From the NCBI GenBank assembly GCA_031379665.1, contig JANNFI010000044.1, positions 15,963 to 79,962 of the forward strand: a DNA stretch of 64,000 nt, read 5' to 3'. A program made the position numbers and the translations under genes. Shown piece by piece: positions 24,485 to 33,334 of this stretch; within the stretch, counting starts at the first letter, position 1; the number at the start of each line of letters is the position of its first letter. Source of the DNA: SZUA-254 sp031379665 (GTDB taxonomy: Bacteria > Bacteroidota > Ignavibacteria > UBA10030 > SZUA-254). The notes beneath the pieces were generated by a model. That model made no database searches. It saw only the letters and a program-made list of their open reading frames with translations, and had not been told where the DNA came from.

Positions 24485-25311
24485 ACGAACAGGAGCAGGC
24501 AGACGCCGAGGAGGATCCTGTAGACGATGAAGACCATCGTGGAGTGGTTTTTAAGGTACCGCAGGAGTAGCGCGATCGCCGCATAACCCGTTAATCCGCT
24601 GGATACCACTGCCAGCGCCAGGATCGTCAGGTCTCCCTGTGACAGGTGGGCGCGGACCTCATAGAGCTGGTAGAGGCCGCTCGAGAGCACCGCCGGAATG
24701 CTTAACAGAAACGAAAACCTTGCCGCCGCCTCCCTCGTAAACCCCAGGAACAGCCCTGCCGTGATCGTCGTGCCGGAGCGCGACGCCCCCGGAACCAGCG
24801 CCACGGCCTGCGCCAGGCCGACCAGGACGGCGTCCTTCAGCCCCTTGTCCGCAAGGGTTCTCGTCCGTCGCCCTTTCCGCTCCGCCCACCACAATACCAT
24901 CGCAAGGAGAATGAGGCTCCAGGCTATCACCGTCGGGTCCTTCGTGAGGGTCCCTTCGATCACGCGTTTCAGGAGTAGTCCCAGGAGCACGATCGGGACG
25001 GTTCCGACAACGATCAGGAACGCGAGCTTCGTCTCCGCGCGAAATCCTTCGAGGCGAGCGCGGGGTAATTCCCGAAGGTCGGAAACCGACGAGCGCAGCA
25101 TTGAGAGCAGATCGTTTCGAAAGTAGGCGAGGATCGAGCCCGCCGTCCCGAGCTGGATGATGGCAATGGTGGCCGTCCACTCACCGGGGGCGTCGGCCCG
25201 TATCAGGCCCAGGAACCTTCCGGCGAGCGTGAGATGTGCGGTGCTGCTGATCGGGAGGAACTCCGTGATGCCCTGAATGATTCCAAGGAGGATCGCGTCG
25301 AGGGAGTTCAC
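24478..25311 (-). CDS. uppP: undecaprenyl-diphosphatase
   Basis: Dephosphorylates undecaprenyl diphosphate to recycle the lipid carrier for peptidoglycan and other wall polymers; an integral membrane protein (277 aa, about eight TM helices). The active-site motifs are GITEFLPISSTAHL (residues 14-27) and LVPGASRSGTTITAG, as in E. coli BacA/UppP. It starts at GTG 25311 and its gene is 9 bp downstream of the pyrophosphatase gene on the same strand, so the two are probably co-transcribed. It converges with and slightly overlaps the anti-sigma gene. Confidence 0.95.
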   Translation of the reverse strand: MNSLDAILLGIIQGITEFLPISSTAHLTLAGRFLGLIRADAPGEWTATIAIIQLGTAGSILAYFRNDLLSMLRSSVSDLRELPRARLEGFRAETKLAFLIVVGTVPIVLLGLLLKRVIEGTLTKDPTVIAWSLILLAMVLWWAERKGRRTRTLADKGLKDAVLVGLAQAVALVPGASRSGTTITAGLFLGFTREAAARFSFLLSIPAVLSSGLYQLYEVRAHLSQGDLTILALAVVSSGLTGYAAIALLLRYLKNHSTMVFIVYRILLGVCLLLFVQ

Positions 25312-25320
25312 CGTGCCCCG

Positions 25321-27450
25321 TCAGACGAGGAGAGGGGCGATGACGAGGGAGACGATCGACATCAATTTAATAAGGATGTTCATCGCCGGCGCCGAGGTGT
25401 CCTTGAACGGATCCCCGACCGTGTCGCCCACCACGGCGGCCCGGTGCGCGTCCGTGCCTTTTCTCTCACCCTCCACTTCGCCCTTTTCGATCGCCTTCTT
25501 GGCGTTGTCCCAGGCCCCGCCCGCGTTGGCCATCATGAGGGCGAGGAGCACCCCGGTGACGGTGGCGCTGGCGAGCATGCCGCCGAGGGCCGCCGGCCCG
25601 AGCAGAAACCCCACCACGACGGGCGCGATCACCGCCGAGAGGCCGGGGAGGATCATTTCGTGGAGTGCGGCCGTGGTCGAGATCTCGACGCAGCGCGCTG
25701 CATCCGGCTTCACACCGGGCCTGCCCTCGAGCAGCCCCGGGATTTCGCGGAACTGTCTCCGGATTTCCTCCACCATCTTACCGGCCGCCCGCCCGACCGC
25801 GGTCATCGTCATCGCGGCGATCATGAACGGGAGGATGCCGCCGATGAATAGCCCGATCGCCACCGACGGGTCGGTGATGACGATCTGGAGCGGGATCTCG
25901 CCTTCGCTGAGGAGCTTGGCATATCGCACCCAGACCCCGGTCGGTGTGATCCCGGCAGCTTCCATACCGGCGAGCCTTGAGGCGATCGAGGCCGAAATTT
26001 CCTGGGCATAGGCTGTGAAGAGCGCCAGGGCCGTCAGGGCGGCCGACCCGATCGCGAACCCCTTGCCGATCGCGGCGGTGGTGTTTCCGAGGGCGTCGAG
26101 CCCGTCGGTGATCTTCCGGACGTCCGGCCCGAGGCCCGACATCTCGGAGATGCCACCCGCGTTATCGGCGATCGGGCCGTACGCATCGACCGACATCGTG
26201 ATCCCCACGGTTGCGAGCATTCCGACGGCGGCGATGCCGATCCCGTAGAGCCCGGCGGCCTGATTCGAGACGAAGATGACGAGGCAGATCGCCACCACCG
26301 GGAGCGCGGCGGACTCGAAGCCGATCGCGAGGCCGCTGATGATGTTCGTGGCCGAGCCGGTCTTGCTCGCGGCGCAGATCCGTCGCACCGGGCCCGCCGA
26401 CGTGTAATATTCCGTGATGAGACCGATGAGGATCCCGCCGATCGTCCCGAAGCAGATGGCCCAGAAGACGCCGTTGTTGACCTCGTACGCGCGGACCACC
26501 CAGAGCGAGAACGCCAGGAACACCCCGGCGGCGATAAACGTCGAGTACCGCAGCGCCGCGGCGGGGGAGTAGTCCTTCAGGACTCTCATCGAGGCGATCC
26601 CGAGGAACGAGGCCACCAGCCCGAGCCCCGCGAGCACCAGGGGGAGTGCCAGCAGGAGGGAGCGGACGGCCTCCGTGGAAACGGATGCGGACGCCTTCAG
26701 CATCTCGAAGCCGTCGGGGAGAAGGGTTGCGCCGATGGCGATCGTAGCGACGATCGCTCCGACGTATGATTCGAAGATGTCGGCGCCCATCCCGGCGACG
26801 TCGCCGACATTGTCTCCCACGTTATCGGCGATGACGCCCGGGTTCCTCGGATCGTCCTCCGGTATTCCCGCCTCGACCTTGCCCACGAGGTCCGCGCCGA
26901 CATCCGCGGCTTTCGTGTAGATGCCACCGCCCACCCTTGCGAAGAGGGCGATGGAGCTCGCACCCATCGCGAACCCGTTGATGATGCTCGCGCTCTCTGT
27001 GTTGCCGAAGAAATGGAACGTCACCCCGAGTCCGATCAGGCCGAGGCTCGCAACGCTCACACCCATCACGGCCCCCCCGTTGAACGCCGTCAGCAGTGCC
27101 TGCCCCTGCCCGGAAGACCGTGCCGCCTCGGCGGTGCGGACGTTGGCGCTGGTCGCGGCCCGCATCCCGAAGAATCCCGCGAGGACGGAGCAAAGCGCGC
27201 CGCCGATGAACGCGAATGCCAGCTCGATGCGCAGGAAGACGCCGAGGAGCGCCGCGACGACGAGCACGAAGAAGACGAGGACGGAATATTCCCTCCGGAG
27301 GAATGCCATCGCGCCGACCCTGATCTGGTCGGCGATGTCCCTCATCAGGTCGGTGCCCGAAGGCTGGCGTTCGATGCTAACATAGATGCGGTAGGCCACG
27401 AGGAGGCCCACGATGCCGAGGTATGGCGTGGATCGGATGAGAAAGTCCAT
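25321..27450 (-). CDS. hppA: membrane-bound ion-translocating pyrophosphatase, K+-dependent
   Basis: Uses PPi hydrolysis to pump H+ or Na+ across the inner membrane (709 aa, about 16 TM helices). The PPi site is visible as DVGADLVGKVEAG, PEDDPRNPGVIADNVGDNVGD and the C-terminal GAWDNAKK and DTVGDPFKDT. At the K+-dependence site the sequence is GNTTAAIGKG, with Ala and Gly where K+-independent enzymes have Lys and Thr, so this is the K+-dependent type. H+ and Na+ pumps cannot be told apart by inspection. It starts at ATG 27450 and is followed 9 bp later by uppP. Confidence 0.95.
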   Translation of the reverse strand: MDFLIRSTPYLGIVGLLVAYRIYVSIERQPSGTDLMRDIADQIRVGAMAFLRREYSVLVFFVLVVAALLGVFLRIELAFAFIGGALCSVLAGFFGMRAATSANVRTAEAARSSGQGQALLTAFNGGAVMGVSVASLGLIGLGVTFHFFGNTESASIINGFAMGASSIALFARVGGGIYTKAADVGADLVGKVEAGIPEDDPRNPGVIADNVGDNVGDVAGMGADIFESYVGAIVATIAIGATLLPDGFEMLKASASVSTEAVRSLLLALPLVLAGLGLVASFLGIASMRVLKDYSPAAALRYSTFIAAGVFLAFSLWVVRAYEVNNGVFWAICFGTIGGILIGLITEYYTSAGPVRRICAASKTGSATNIISGLAIGFESAALPVVAICLVIFVSNQAAGLYGIGIAAVGMLATVGITMSVDAYGPIADNAGGISEMSGLGPDVRKITDGLDALGNTTAAIGKGFAIGSAALTALALFTAYAQEISASIASRLAGMEAAGITPTGVWVRYAKLLSEGEIPLQIVITDPSVAIGLFIGGILPFMIAAMTMTAVGRAAGKMVEEIRRQFREIPGLLEGRPGVKPDAARCVEISTTAALHEMILPGLSAVIAPVVVGFLLGPAALGGMLASATVTGVLLALMMANAGGAWDNAKKAIEKGEVEGERKGTDAHRAAVVGDTVGDPFKDTSAPAMNILIKLMSIVSLVIAPLLV

Positions 27451-27470
27451 GTGGTCGGCGGGAGAGGCGT

Positions 27471-28592
27471 TCAGGAGAGGACTTCTTCGTAGTAGCGGAT
27501 GTACTCGTGGACGACCTTCCGGGATTCGAACTGTTCGATGGCCCTTCTGCGGCTCGCAGAGGCGAAAAGGCGGTATCGCTGATTGTTCGTGAGGAGCTCT
27601 ATCGCGTATTTAGCCATCCGTTCGATGTCCCCGATCTCGGCGATGTAGCCCGTCTCGCCGTGGACGATGAGCTCGGGGAGGCCTCCGACGCTCGACGAGA
27701 CGACCGGCACTTCGCACGACATCGCCTCGAGGGCCGAGAGGCCGAAGCTCTCCGACTGGCTCGGCATCAGGAAAAGGTCGGAGGCGGAGAGGAGGCAGAC
27801 CAGCTCGAGCTGTTTCCCGAGGAACTTGACGTCTTGTGAAACCCCGAGTTCCCTTGCGATCTGCTCGCAGCTCGACCGGTCGGGCCCGTCGCCGACGAGG
27901 ATCAGCTTCGACGGGACCTTTTTTCTGATTTCGGCGAAGATCCTGACGACATCCCCGACCCGCTTCACGGGCCGGAAATTGGAGACGTGGATGATCACCT
28001 TCTCGTCGTCGGCCGCGAGGCTGCGCCGGACGTCCGGCTGGGGAGTCCGTTGGTATTTCTGCGTGTCGATGAAATTTGGGATGACGCGGATGTCCTTGTT
28101 GATCGAGTAATTGGTTTTCGTCTTCTCCTTGAGGAAATTCGACACCGCGGTGACGCCATCGCTCTTCTCGATGCTGAATTTCATCACGGGGAGAAAACTC
28201 GGCTCCAGGCCTACCAGGGTAATGTCCGTCCCGTGGAGCGTCGTCACAATTTTCAGCTTCGAGGACGCCCCGAGGATTTCCTTGGCCAGGAACGCGCTGG
28301 TCGCGTGCGGGATGGCGTAATGGGCGTGGATGATGTCGAGCTGCTCGAATTGCGCCACCTCGACGATTTTGCTCGCAAGCGCGGGCGTATAGAGGGGGAA
28401 ATCGAAGAGGGGGTAAGTGGAAATCTCGACCTCGTGGTAGTAGATGTTTTCACTATACCCGCCGAGCCGGATCGGCATCGCGTAGCTGATAAAGTGGATT
28501 TTATGTCCCTCTTCAGCCAGGACCTTTCCAAGCTCCGAGGCCACCACCCCGGAACCTCCGTACGTCGGATAACACGAAATTCCTATGTTCAT
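27471..28592 (-). CDS. bshA: N-acetyl-alpha-D-glucosaminyl L-malate synthase
   Basis: First enzyme of bacillithiol synthesis: a GT4 glycosyltransferase that joins UDP-GlcNAc to L-malate. The 373-aa protein starts MNIGISCYPTYGGSGVVASELG and has DIIHAHYAIPHATSA, TLHGTDITLVG, FRPVKRVGDV and the nucleotide-sugar ExxxxxxxE motif ESFGLSALE, all diagnostic of BshA over other GT4 enzymes. ATG 28592 is chosen over an upstream ATG that would add 11 non-family residues. The gene ends 20 bp before hppA. The window contains no bshB or bshC. Confidence 0.93.
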   Translation of the reverse strand: MNIGISCYPTYGGSGVVASELGKVLAEEGHKIHFISYAMPIRLGGYSENIYYHEVEISTYPLFDFPLYTPALASKIVEVAQFEQLDIIHAHYAIPHATSAFLAKEILGASSKLKIVTTLHGTDITLVGLEPSFLPVMKFSIEKSDGVTAVSNFLKEKTKTNYSINKDIRVIPNFIDTQKYQRTPQPDVRRSLAADDEKVIIHVSNFRPVKRVGDVVRIFAEIRKKVPSKLILVGDGPDRSSCEQIARELGVSQDVKFLGKQLELVCLLSASDLFLMPSQSESFGLSALEAMSCEVPVVSSSVGGLPELIVHGETGYIAEIGDIERMAKYAIELLTNNQRYRLFASASRRRAIEQFESRKVVHEYIRYYEEVLS

Positions 28593-28710
28593 CGTGCCAA
28601 AAATTACGCAGTTTTTCTTCAACATCCAACCTCGCGCGTGGAACTACCTTGATTTTCCCGTGGTTCAAGTATAGTAAGGGAAAAAAGTTGGGGAAAATTA
28701 TCCTAAAGGG

Positions 28711-28740
28711 TTGTTTTTTAAGATAAATTCATTATATTGC
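28711..28740 (+). promoter_or_regulatory. promoter for the zinc-ribbon protein at 28808
   Basis: TTG at 28711-28713, 19 bp, TATATTGC at 28733-28740 in an AT-rich intergenic stretch. The predicted start is about 28747, giving a leader of about 60 nt. Confidence 0.65.
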
Positions 28741-28807
28741 CGTCCTGATTATCCCTCCTAAATCACGGTATTCCTCAAATTTTCTGGTTTTGAAAGGGTT
28801 TTTCAAC

Positions 28808-29005
28808 GTGAAGCAAAAGGCAAAGGTCATCGGAATCGTCATTACGAGCTGTCCATGTTGCGGAAATCCGATCAATTTCGACAGGCAGATGACTAAGGTC
28901 TGCGCGTACTGCGAAGAAGTTGTCCACATCGATCTCGATAAGGTCGAAGTGAGTCTCCGCGGACCCGTCCAGGAAGGAAAAAAAGTCAGGGTAAGCATGA
29001 ACTAA
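28808..29005 (+). CDS. small zinc-ribbon protein
   Basis: A 65-aa protein with CPCCGNPINFD and VCAYCEEVV forming a four-cysteine zinc ribbon, followed by a short beta-like tail (VEVSLRGPVQEGKKVRVSMN). I choose GTG 28808, which has AAAGGG 9 bp upstream, over the TTG at 28790. It is a single-gene unit with its own promoter and terminator. No specific family recognised; such proteins often bind RNA, ribosomes or RNA polymerase. Confidence 0.7.
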   Translation: MKQKAKVIGIVITSCPCCGNPINFDRQMTKVCAYCEEVVHIDLDKVEVSLRGPVQEGKKVRVSMN

Positions 29006-29027
29006 CCCCCGTTTTCCGGGGTAACAC

Positions 29028-29057
29028 AAAGATTCCGTTTATCGGAATCTTTTTTTG
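29028..29057 (+). terminator. rho-independent terminator
   Basis: AAAGATTCCG pairs with CGGAATCTTT across a TTTAT loop and runs into a T7 tract (29028-29057). It closes the small zinc-ribbon transcript before the Rrf2 regulator. Confidence 0.85.
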
Positions 29058-29094
29058 GCCATAAAGCGGACTTAATTGGTCGGATTTCAAGGGA

Positions 29095-29502
29095 ATGTTT
29101 CAGCTATCCAAAAAGATCGAATACGCGCTGATCGCGATGCGCCATATGGCCGTATCGGGAAGCGGGAACATTGTCACAACAAAGGAGATCGCCGACCGCT
29201 ACAACCTTCCGTACGACCTGCTGGCAAAGGTGATGCAGACGCTCGCCAGGAAAGAATTCATCTCTTCGTACCAGGGCGTTCGGGGGGGGTACATTTTCCG
29301 CCACGATCCCCGTACGGTCAAGGTGTCAGACATCATCAGCGCGATCGAAGGGAAGCCGAGCCTCTCGATCATCCAATGCGAGTCCGATGATACCAACAAC
29401 TGCATCATCCACTCCACCTGCACCATCAAGACGCCGCTCGTGAAGCTTCAAACCAGCATCAACACGGTCCTCAGGGACATGTCGATCATGGAAATGGTAT
29501 GA
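29095..29502 (+). CDS. Rrf2-family Fe-S cluster regulator
   Basis: A 135-aa winged-helix repressor or activator of the IscR/RirA group. FQLSKKIEYALIAMRHMAV is the N-terminal helix, YNLPYDLLAKVMQTLARKEFI the recognition region, and the wing GVRGGYIFRH is well formed. Cys95, Cys103 and Cys109 (C-x7-C-x5-C) sit where IscR has the ligands of its [2Fe-2S] cluster. It overlaps the downstream cysteine desulfurase by four bases and heads the Fe-S cluster operon, so it likely controls that operon according to cluster status. Confidence 0.88.
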   Translation: MFQLSKKIEYALIAMRHMAVSGSGNIVTTKEIADRYNLPYDLLAKVMQTLARKEFISSYQGVRGGYIFRHDPRTVKVSDIISAIEGKPSLSIIQCESDDTNNCIIHSTCTIKTPLVKLQTSINTVLRDMSIMEMV

Positions 29503-30716
29503 CGGGCAGGTTCGTCTATATGGACAACCACGCCACCACGCCGGTAGACCCGCGTGTCGTGGATGCGATGATCCCATTTTTTACAGAACATTTCGGTAAC
29601 GCGGCCAGCCGGCAGCACCGCGCCGGATGGGTCGCGGGCGAAGCCGTTGAAAAAGCGAGGGCCTCGGTCGCCGGAACGATCGGCGCCCAGTCCCGCGAGA
29701 TCGTCTTCACCTCGGGGGCGACGGAGGCCAACAACCTCGCCCTCAAGGGCATGAGCGCGACCATGAGGAACCGTGGAGACCACATTATTACTGTCCGGAC
29801 GGAGCACCATTCCGTGCTCGACGTCTGCCACCGTCTCCGCAAGGAGGGCTTCCGGGTCACCTTTTTGGATGTGGACGCCGACGGCCTGGTCAATCCCGGC
29901 GACGTCGCGTCCGCTATCACCGACACGACGATCCTCGTGAGCGTGATGCTCGCGAACAACGAGATCGGGACGCTGCAACCGCTGGCAGAGATCGGCGCGA
30001 TCTGCAGGTCACGCGGCGTGACGTTTCACACCGACGCCACCCAGGCGGTCGGGAAGGTCCCCGTGAACGTCGACGCGCTGCAGGTCGACCTCCTCTCAAT
30101 GTCGGCCCACAAGGCGTACGGGCCGAAAGGGGTCGGGTTTCTCTACGTCCGCCGGGGCCCTTCCAGGCCTCTCCCATCCCCACAGGCCGACGGGGGAGGG
30201 CAGGAGGGCGGCCTGCGATCCGGGACGCTGAACGTGCCGGGAATCGTCGGGTGCGCGAAGGCAGTGGAAATTGCGGTCTCCGAAATGGAGGCCGAGGGTT
30301 TGCGGCTCTCGCGGTGGCGCGACGAAATGTTCCGCGCATGGCAGGCCTCTCCGGGGGGCGTGCGGCTGAACGGCCACGCGACCCGCCGGTTGCCGCACAA
30401 CCTGAACGTCAGTTTTGCCGGCGTCGAGGATAGCGTTCTGATGATGAGCATGAAGGACGTCGCCGTCTCCTCCGGGTCCGCCTGCAGCAGCTCGAAACCT
30501 GAACCGTCTCACGTGCTCGCCGCCCTCGGCTTGCGCCGCGAAGAGGCGGGTTCTGCGATCCGGATCGGGCTCGGGCGATTCACCACCGCGGAGGACGTCG
30601 AATACACCACCCGCCGGGTCGCCGAAGAGGTGACGCGGCTGCGCGGCCTGCACGAACGAGGCCGTCGCCCTGAATACGATTCAACGGCACAATCCATTAC
30701 AACGACACAGACATAA
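29499..30716 (+). CDS. iscS: cysteine desulfurase, IscS/NifS type (class I)
   Basis: PLP enzyme of 405 aa that abstracts sulfur from cysteine. It carries YMDNHATTPVDPRV, the Schiff-base Lys in SAHKAYGPKGVGFL and the catalytic Cys in SSGSACSSS, the class I signature with the extended loop. It starts inside the stop of the Rrf2 gene (ATGA at 29499-29502). A second desulfurase of the SufS class lies downstream at 34743, so the cluster encodes two sulfur donors. Confidence 0.93.
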   Translation: MTGRFVYMDNHATTPVDPRVVDAMIPFFTEHFGNAASRQHRAGWVAGEAVEKARASVAGTIGAQSREIVFTSGATEANNLALKGMSATMRNRGDHIITVRTEHHSVLDVCHRLRKEGFRVTFLDVDADGLVNPGDVASAITDTTILVSVMLANNEIGTLQPLAEIGAICRSRGVTFHTDATQAVGKVPVNVDALQVDLLSMSAHKAYGPKGVGFLYVRRGPSRPLPSPQADGGGQEGGLRSGTLNVPGIVGCAKAVEIAVSEMEAEGLRLSRWRDEMFRAWQASPGGVRLNGHATRRLPHNLNVSFAGVEDSVLMMSMKDVAVSSGSACSSSKPEPSHVLAALGLRREEAGSAIRIGLGRFTTAEDVEYTTRRVAEEVTRLRGLHERGRRPEYDSTAQSITTTQT

Positions 30717-30719
30717 CCG

Positions 30720-31076
30720 ATGAGCGATCCGAAGATTACCCAGGCGCATATCAAAATGAACGGCATCTCGACGGTGGAATTCCTCCTCTTTTTGAGGGGT
30801 AAATTCCCCGTCATCCATAACTCGAATTTCTTTTTCCGCGACCTGGACTACGGCGTGATGTCGTTCCTCCATTCGAAGGGGATGAAGCCGTCGCACACGG
30901 ATTCCGAGCGGACCGCCCGGGCCCTGGCGGAGCGCTTCGTCGTCGAGGGGGTGTTCAAGAAAATCGACCACCAGTCGTGGTGCGTCAACTACCCTCAGTT
31001 CGCGCTGCCCCGGCAGGAGAAGGCCGCGCCCGCGAAGGCGCCCGCTGCGGCGACACCGTCGCCGGCCGTACAATAA
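30720..31076 (+). CDS. uncharacterised protein embedded in the suf operon
   Basis: A 118-aa protein of unknown function, 3 bp after iscS and 13 bp before sufB, so clearly co-transcribed. The first 95 residues look like a compact alpha/beta domain with FLLFLRGKFPVIHNS, FFFRDLDYGVMSF and TARALAERFVVEGVFKKI; one Cys in QSWCVNY. The last 22 residues are alanine-proline-rich (KAPAAATPSPAV). No Fe-S ligand pattern, signal peptide or TM segment is visible. Its place suggests a role in sulfur transfer or in scaffolding, but I do not recognise the fold. Confidence 0.7.
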   Translation: MSDPKITQAHIKMNGISTVEFLLFLRGKFPVIHNSNFFFRDLDYGVMSFLHSKGMKPSHTDSERTARALAERFVVEGVFKKIDHQSWCVNYPQFALPRQEKAAPAKAPAAATPSPAVQ

Positions 31077-31089
31077 ACCGGACAGGACA

Positions 31090-32535
31090 ATGGCTCCCGA
31101 AACCGATACCTTAGAACATCTCGCCTCGGGCGAGTACAAGTGGGGCTTCGTCACGGCGATCGAGAGCGACTCGATCCCCGCGGGCCTCGACGAGAACGTC
31201 GTCCGTCTCATCTCTTCCAAGAAGGGGGAACCGGAATGGCTGCTCGACTGGCGGCTCAAGGCCTACCGGCACTGGCGGACGATGGCCGAGCCGGCCTGGC
31301 CCAACGTGCACTACCCCCCGATCGATTACGAGAAAATAGTCTATTACTCGGCGCCGAAACAGAAGAAAGTACTCAACAGCCTCGACGAGGTCGATCCCGA
31401 GATCCTGAAAACCTATGAGAAGCTCGGCATCTCACTCACCGAACAGAAGCTCTTCGAGGGTGTCGCCGTGGACGCAGTCTTCGACAGCGTCTCGGTCGCA
31501 ACCACCTTCAAGAAAACACTCAGCGAGAAGGGAGTCATTTTCTGTTCCTTCTCCGAGGCGGTCAGGGAACACCCCGACCTCGTCAGGAAATACCTTGGCT
31601 CGGTGGTTCCCTCGACCGACAATTTTTTCGCCGCCCTCAACTCCGCCGTCTTCAGCGACGGCTCCTTCTGTTACATCCCGAAGGGCGTCCGCTGCCCGAT
31701 GGAACTCTCGACCTACTTCCGGATCAACGCCGCCGATACCGGCCAGTTCGAACGGACGCTGATCGTGGCCGAGGAGGGGGCCTACGTCAGCTACCTGGAG
31801 GGATGCACCGCGCCGAAGCGCGACACCAACCAACTGCATGCGGCCGTGGTGGAACTCGTCGCCCTCGACAACGCCCAGGTCAAGTATTCCACCGTCCAGA
31901 ACTGGTACCCCGGAGACGCCGAAGGGCGCGGCGGCATTTACAATTTCGTCACCAAAAGGGGCGCGTGCCGCGGGGTGAACTCGAAGATCTCCTGGACGCA
32001 GGTTGAGACCGGATCCGCGATCACGTGGAAGTACCCGAGCGTGATCCTCCAGGGCGACAACTCCGTTGGCGAATTTTATTCCGTCGCCGTAACCAACAAC
32101 CGTCAGCAGGCGGACACCGGCACGAAAATGATCCACCTCGGGAAGAACACGAAGAGCACCATCGTGTCGAAGGGCATCTCAGGCGGCTTCGCCAACAATT
32201 CATACCGCGGGCTCGTGAAAATCGCCCGGAAAGCGGAGAACGCCAGGAATTTCTCCCAGTGCGACTCCCTGTTGCTGGGGGACAAGTGCGGGGCCCACAC
32301 CTTTCCCTATATCGAAGTGAAGAACACGAGTTCGAAGGTCGAGCACGAGGCTTCGACGTCGAAGATCGGTGAAGACCAGATTTTTTACTGCAAACAGAGG
32401 GGCCTGTCGGCCGAGGACGCCGTCAACATCATCGTGAACGGGTTCTGTAAGGAGGTCTTCCGGGAACTCCCGATGGAGTTCGCCGTGGAGGCCCAGAAAC
32501 TCCTTGGCATCAGCCTGGAAGGCAGCGTGGGCTGA
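31090..32535 (+). CDS. sufB: Fe-S cluster assembly scaffold protein SufB
   Basis: Core of the SufBC2D scaffold (481 aa). It begins in mid-family style and contains MELSTYFRINAADTGQFERTL, the EGCTAP segment, TKRGACRG, the histidine-rich KCGAHTFPY and the C-terminal ATP-ase-contact region EDQIFYCKQRGLSAEDA with the conserved Cys. The chain is intact. It is preceded by the unknown 118-aa gene and followed by sufC 40 bp later. Confidence 0.96.
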   Translation: MAPETDTLEHLASGEYKWGFVTAIESDSIPAGLDENVVRLISSKKGEPEWLLDWRLKAYRHWRTMAEPAWPNVHYPPIDYEKIVYYSAPKQKKVLNSLDEVDPEILKTYEKLGISLTEQKLFEGVAVDAVFDSVSVATTFKKTLSEKGVIFCSFSEAVREHPDLVRKYLGSVVPSTDNFFAALNSAVFSDGSFCYIPKGVRCPMELSTYFRINAADTGQFERTLIVAEEGAYVSYLEGCTAPKRDTNQLHAAVVELVALDNAQVKYSTVQNWYPGDAEGRGGIYNFVTKRGACRGVNSKISWTQVETGSAITWKYPSVILQGDNSVGEFYSVAVTNNRQQADTGTKMIHLGKNTKSTIVSKGISGGFANNSYRGLVKIARKAENARNFSQCDSLLLGDKCGAHTFPYIEVKNTSSKVEHEASTSKIGEDQIFYCKQRGLSAEDAVNIIVNGFCKEVFRELPMEFAVEAQKLLGISLEGSVG

Positions 32536-32575
32536 GTGCGCCGCCCTCCCAATCCATCATCGAGAAAGGAACACC

Positions 32576-33334
32576 ATGCTTGAAGTATCGGAGCTCCGCG
32601 CGTCGGTCGGGGGAAATGAAATACTGAAGGGGATCAACCTGAAGGTGGGGCTCGGAGAGGTCCACGCCATCATGGGGCCGAACGGGTCGGGCAAGAGCAC
32701 CCTCGCCCAGGTCCTCGCCGGTCGGGAATCGTACGAGGTCACCGGCGGGAGCGTCGCCTACCGGGGGAAGGACCTTCTGGCAATGGCTCCCGAGGAGCGG
32801 GCCCGCGAGGGGGTATTCCTCGCATTCCAGTACCCTGTCGAAATCCCCGGCGTCTCCAACACCTATTTCCTGAAGGCCGCCCTGAATTCGATCCGGAAGC
32901 ATCGGGGCGAGGAAGAGCTCGATGCCGCGGATTTTCTTGCGCTCGTGAAGGAGCGGATGAAGTTCGTGGACATCGACGCAGCGCTGTTGAACCGCCCCGT
33001 CAACGAGGGCTTTTCCGGTGGCGAGAAGAAGCGGAACGAAATATTCCAGATGGCCGTGCTCCAGCCTGCCCTCGCGATCCTCGACGAGACTGATTCCGGA
33101 CTCGACATCGACGCGCTCCGCATCGTGGCCGATGGGGTCAACAAACTCCGCGACCCCCTGCGCTCGGTGATCGTCGTGACCCACTACCAGCGCCTCCTGA
33201 ACTACATCGTGCCCGATTTCGTGCACGTCCTCGTGGAAGGCAGGATCGTGAAGTCGGGTGACCGGGATCTCGCTCTTCGTCTCGAAGAGAAGGGGTACGA
33301 CTGGGTCAGGGAAGAAGCTACGGTCGGGCGATGA
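32576..33334 (+). CDS. sufC: Suf ATPase SufC
   Basis: ABC-type ATPase (252 aa) that drives SufB-SufD rearrangement during Fe-S cluster build-up. Walker A MGPNGSGKST, signature FSGGEKKRNEI, Walker B ALAILDETDSGLD and the H-loop VVTHYQRLL are all intact; the ExxxD-type Walker B is typical of SufC. ATG 32576 has AGAAAGGA upstream. Its stop overlaps the sufD start by four bases. Confidence 0.96.
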   Translation: MLEVSELRASVGGNEILKGINLKVGLGEVHAIMGPNGSGKSTLAQVLAGRESYEVTGGSVAYRGKDLLAMAPEERAREGVFLAFQYPVEIPGVSNTYFLKAALNSIRKHRGEEELDAADFLALVKERMKFVDIDAALLNRPVNEGFSGGEKKRNEIFQMAVLQPALAILDETDSGLDIDALRIVADGVNKLRDPLRSVIVVTHYQRLLNYIVPDFVHVLVEGRIVKSGDRDLALRLEEKGYDWVREEATVGR

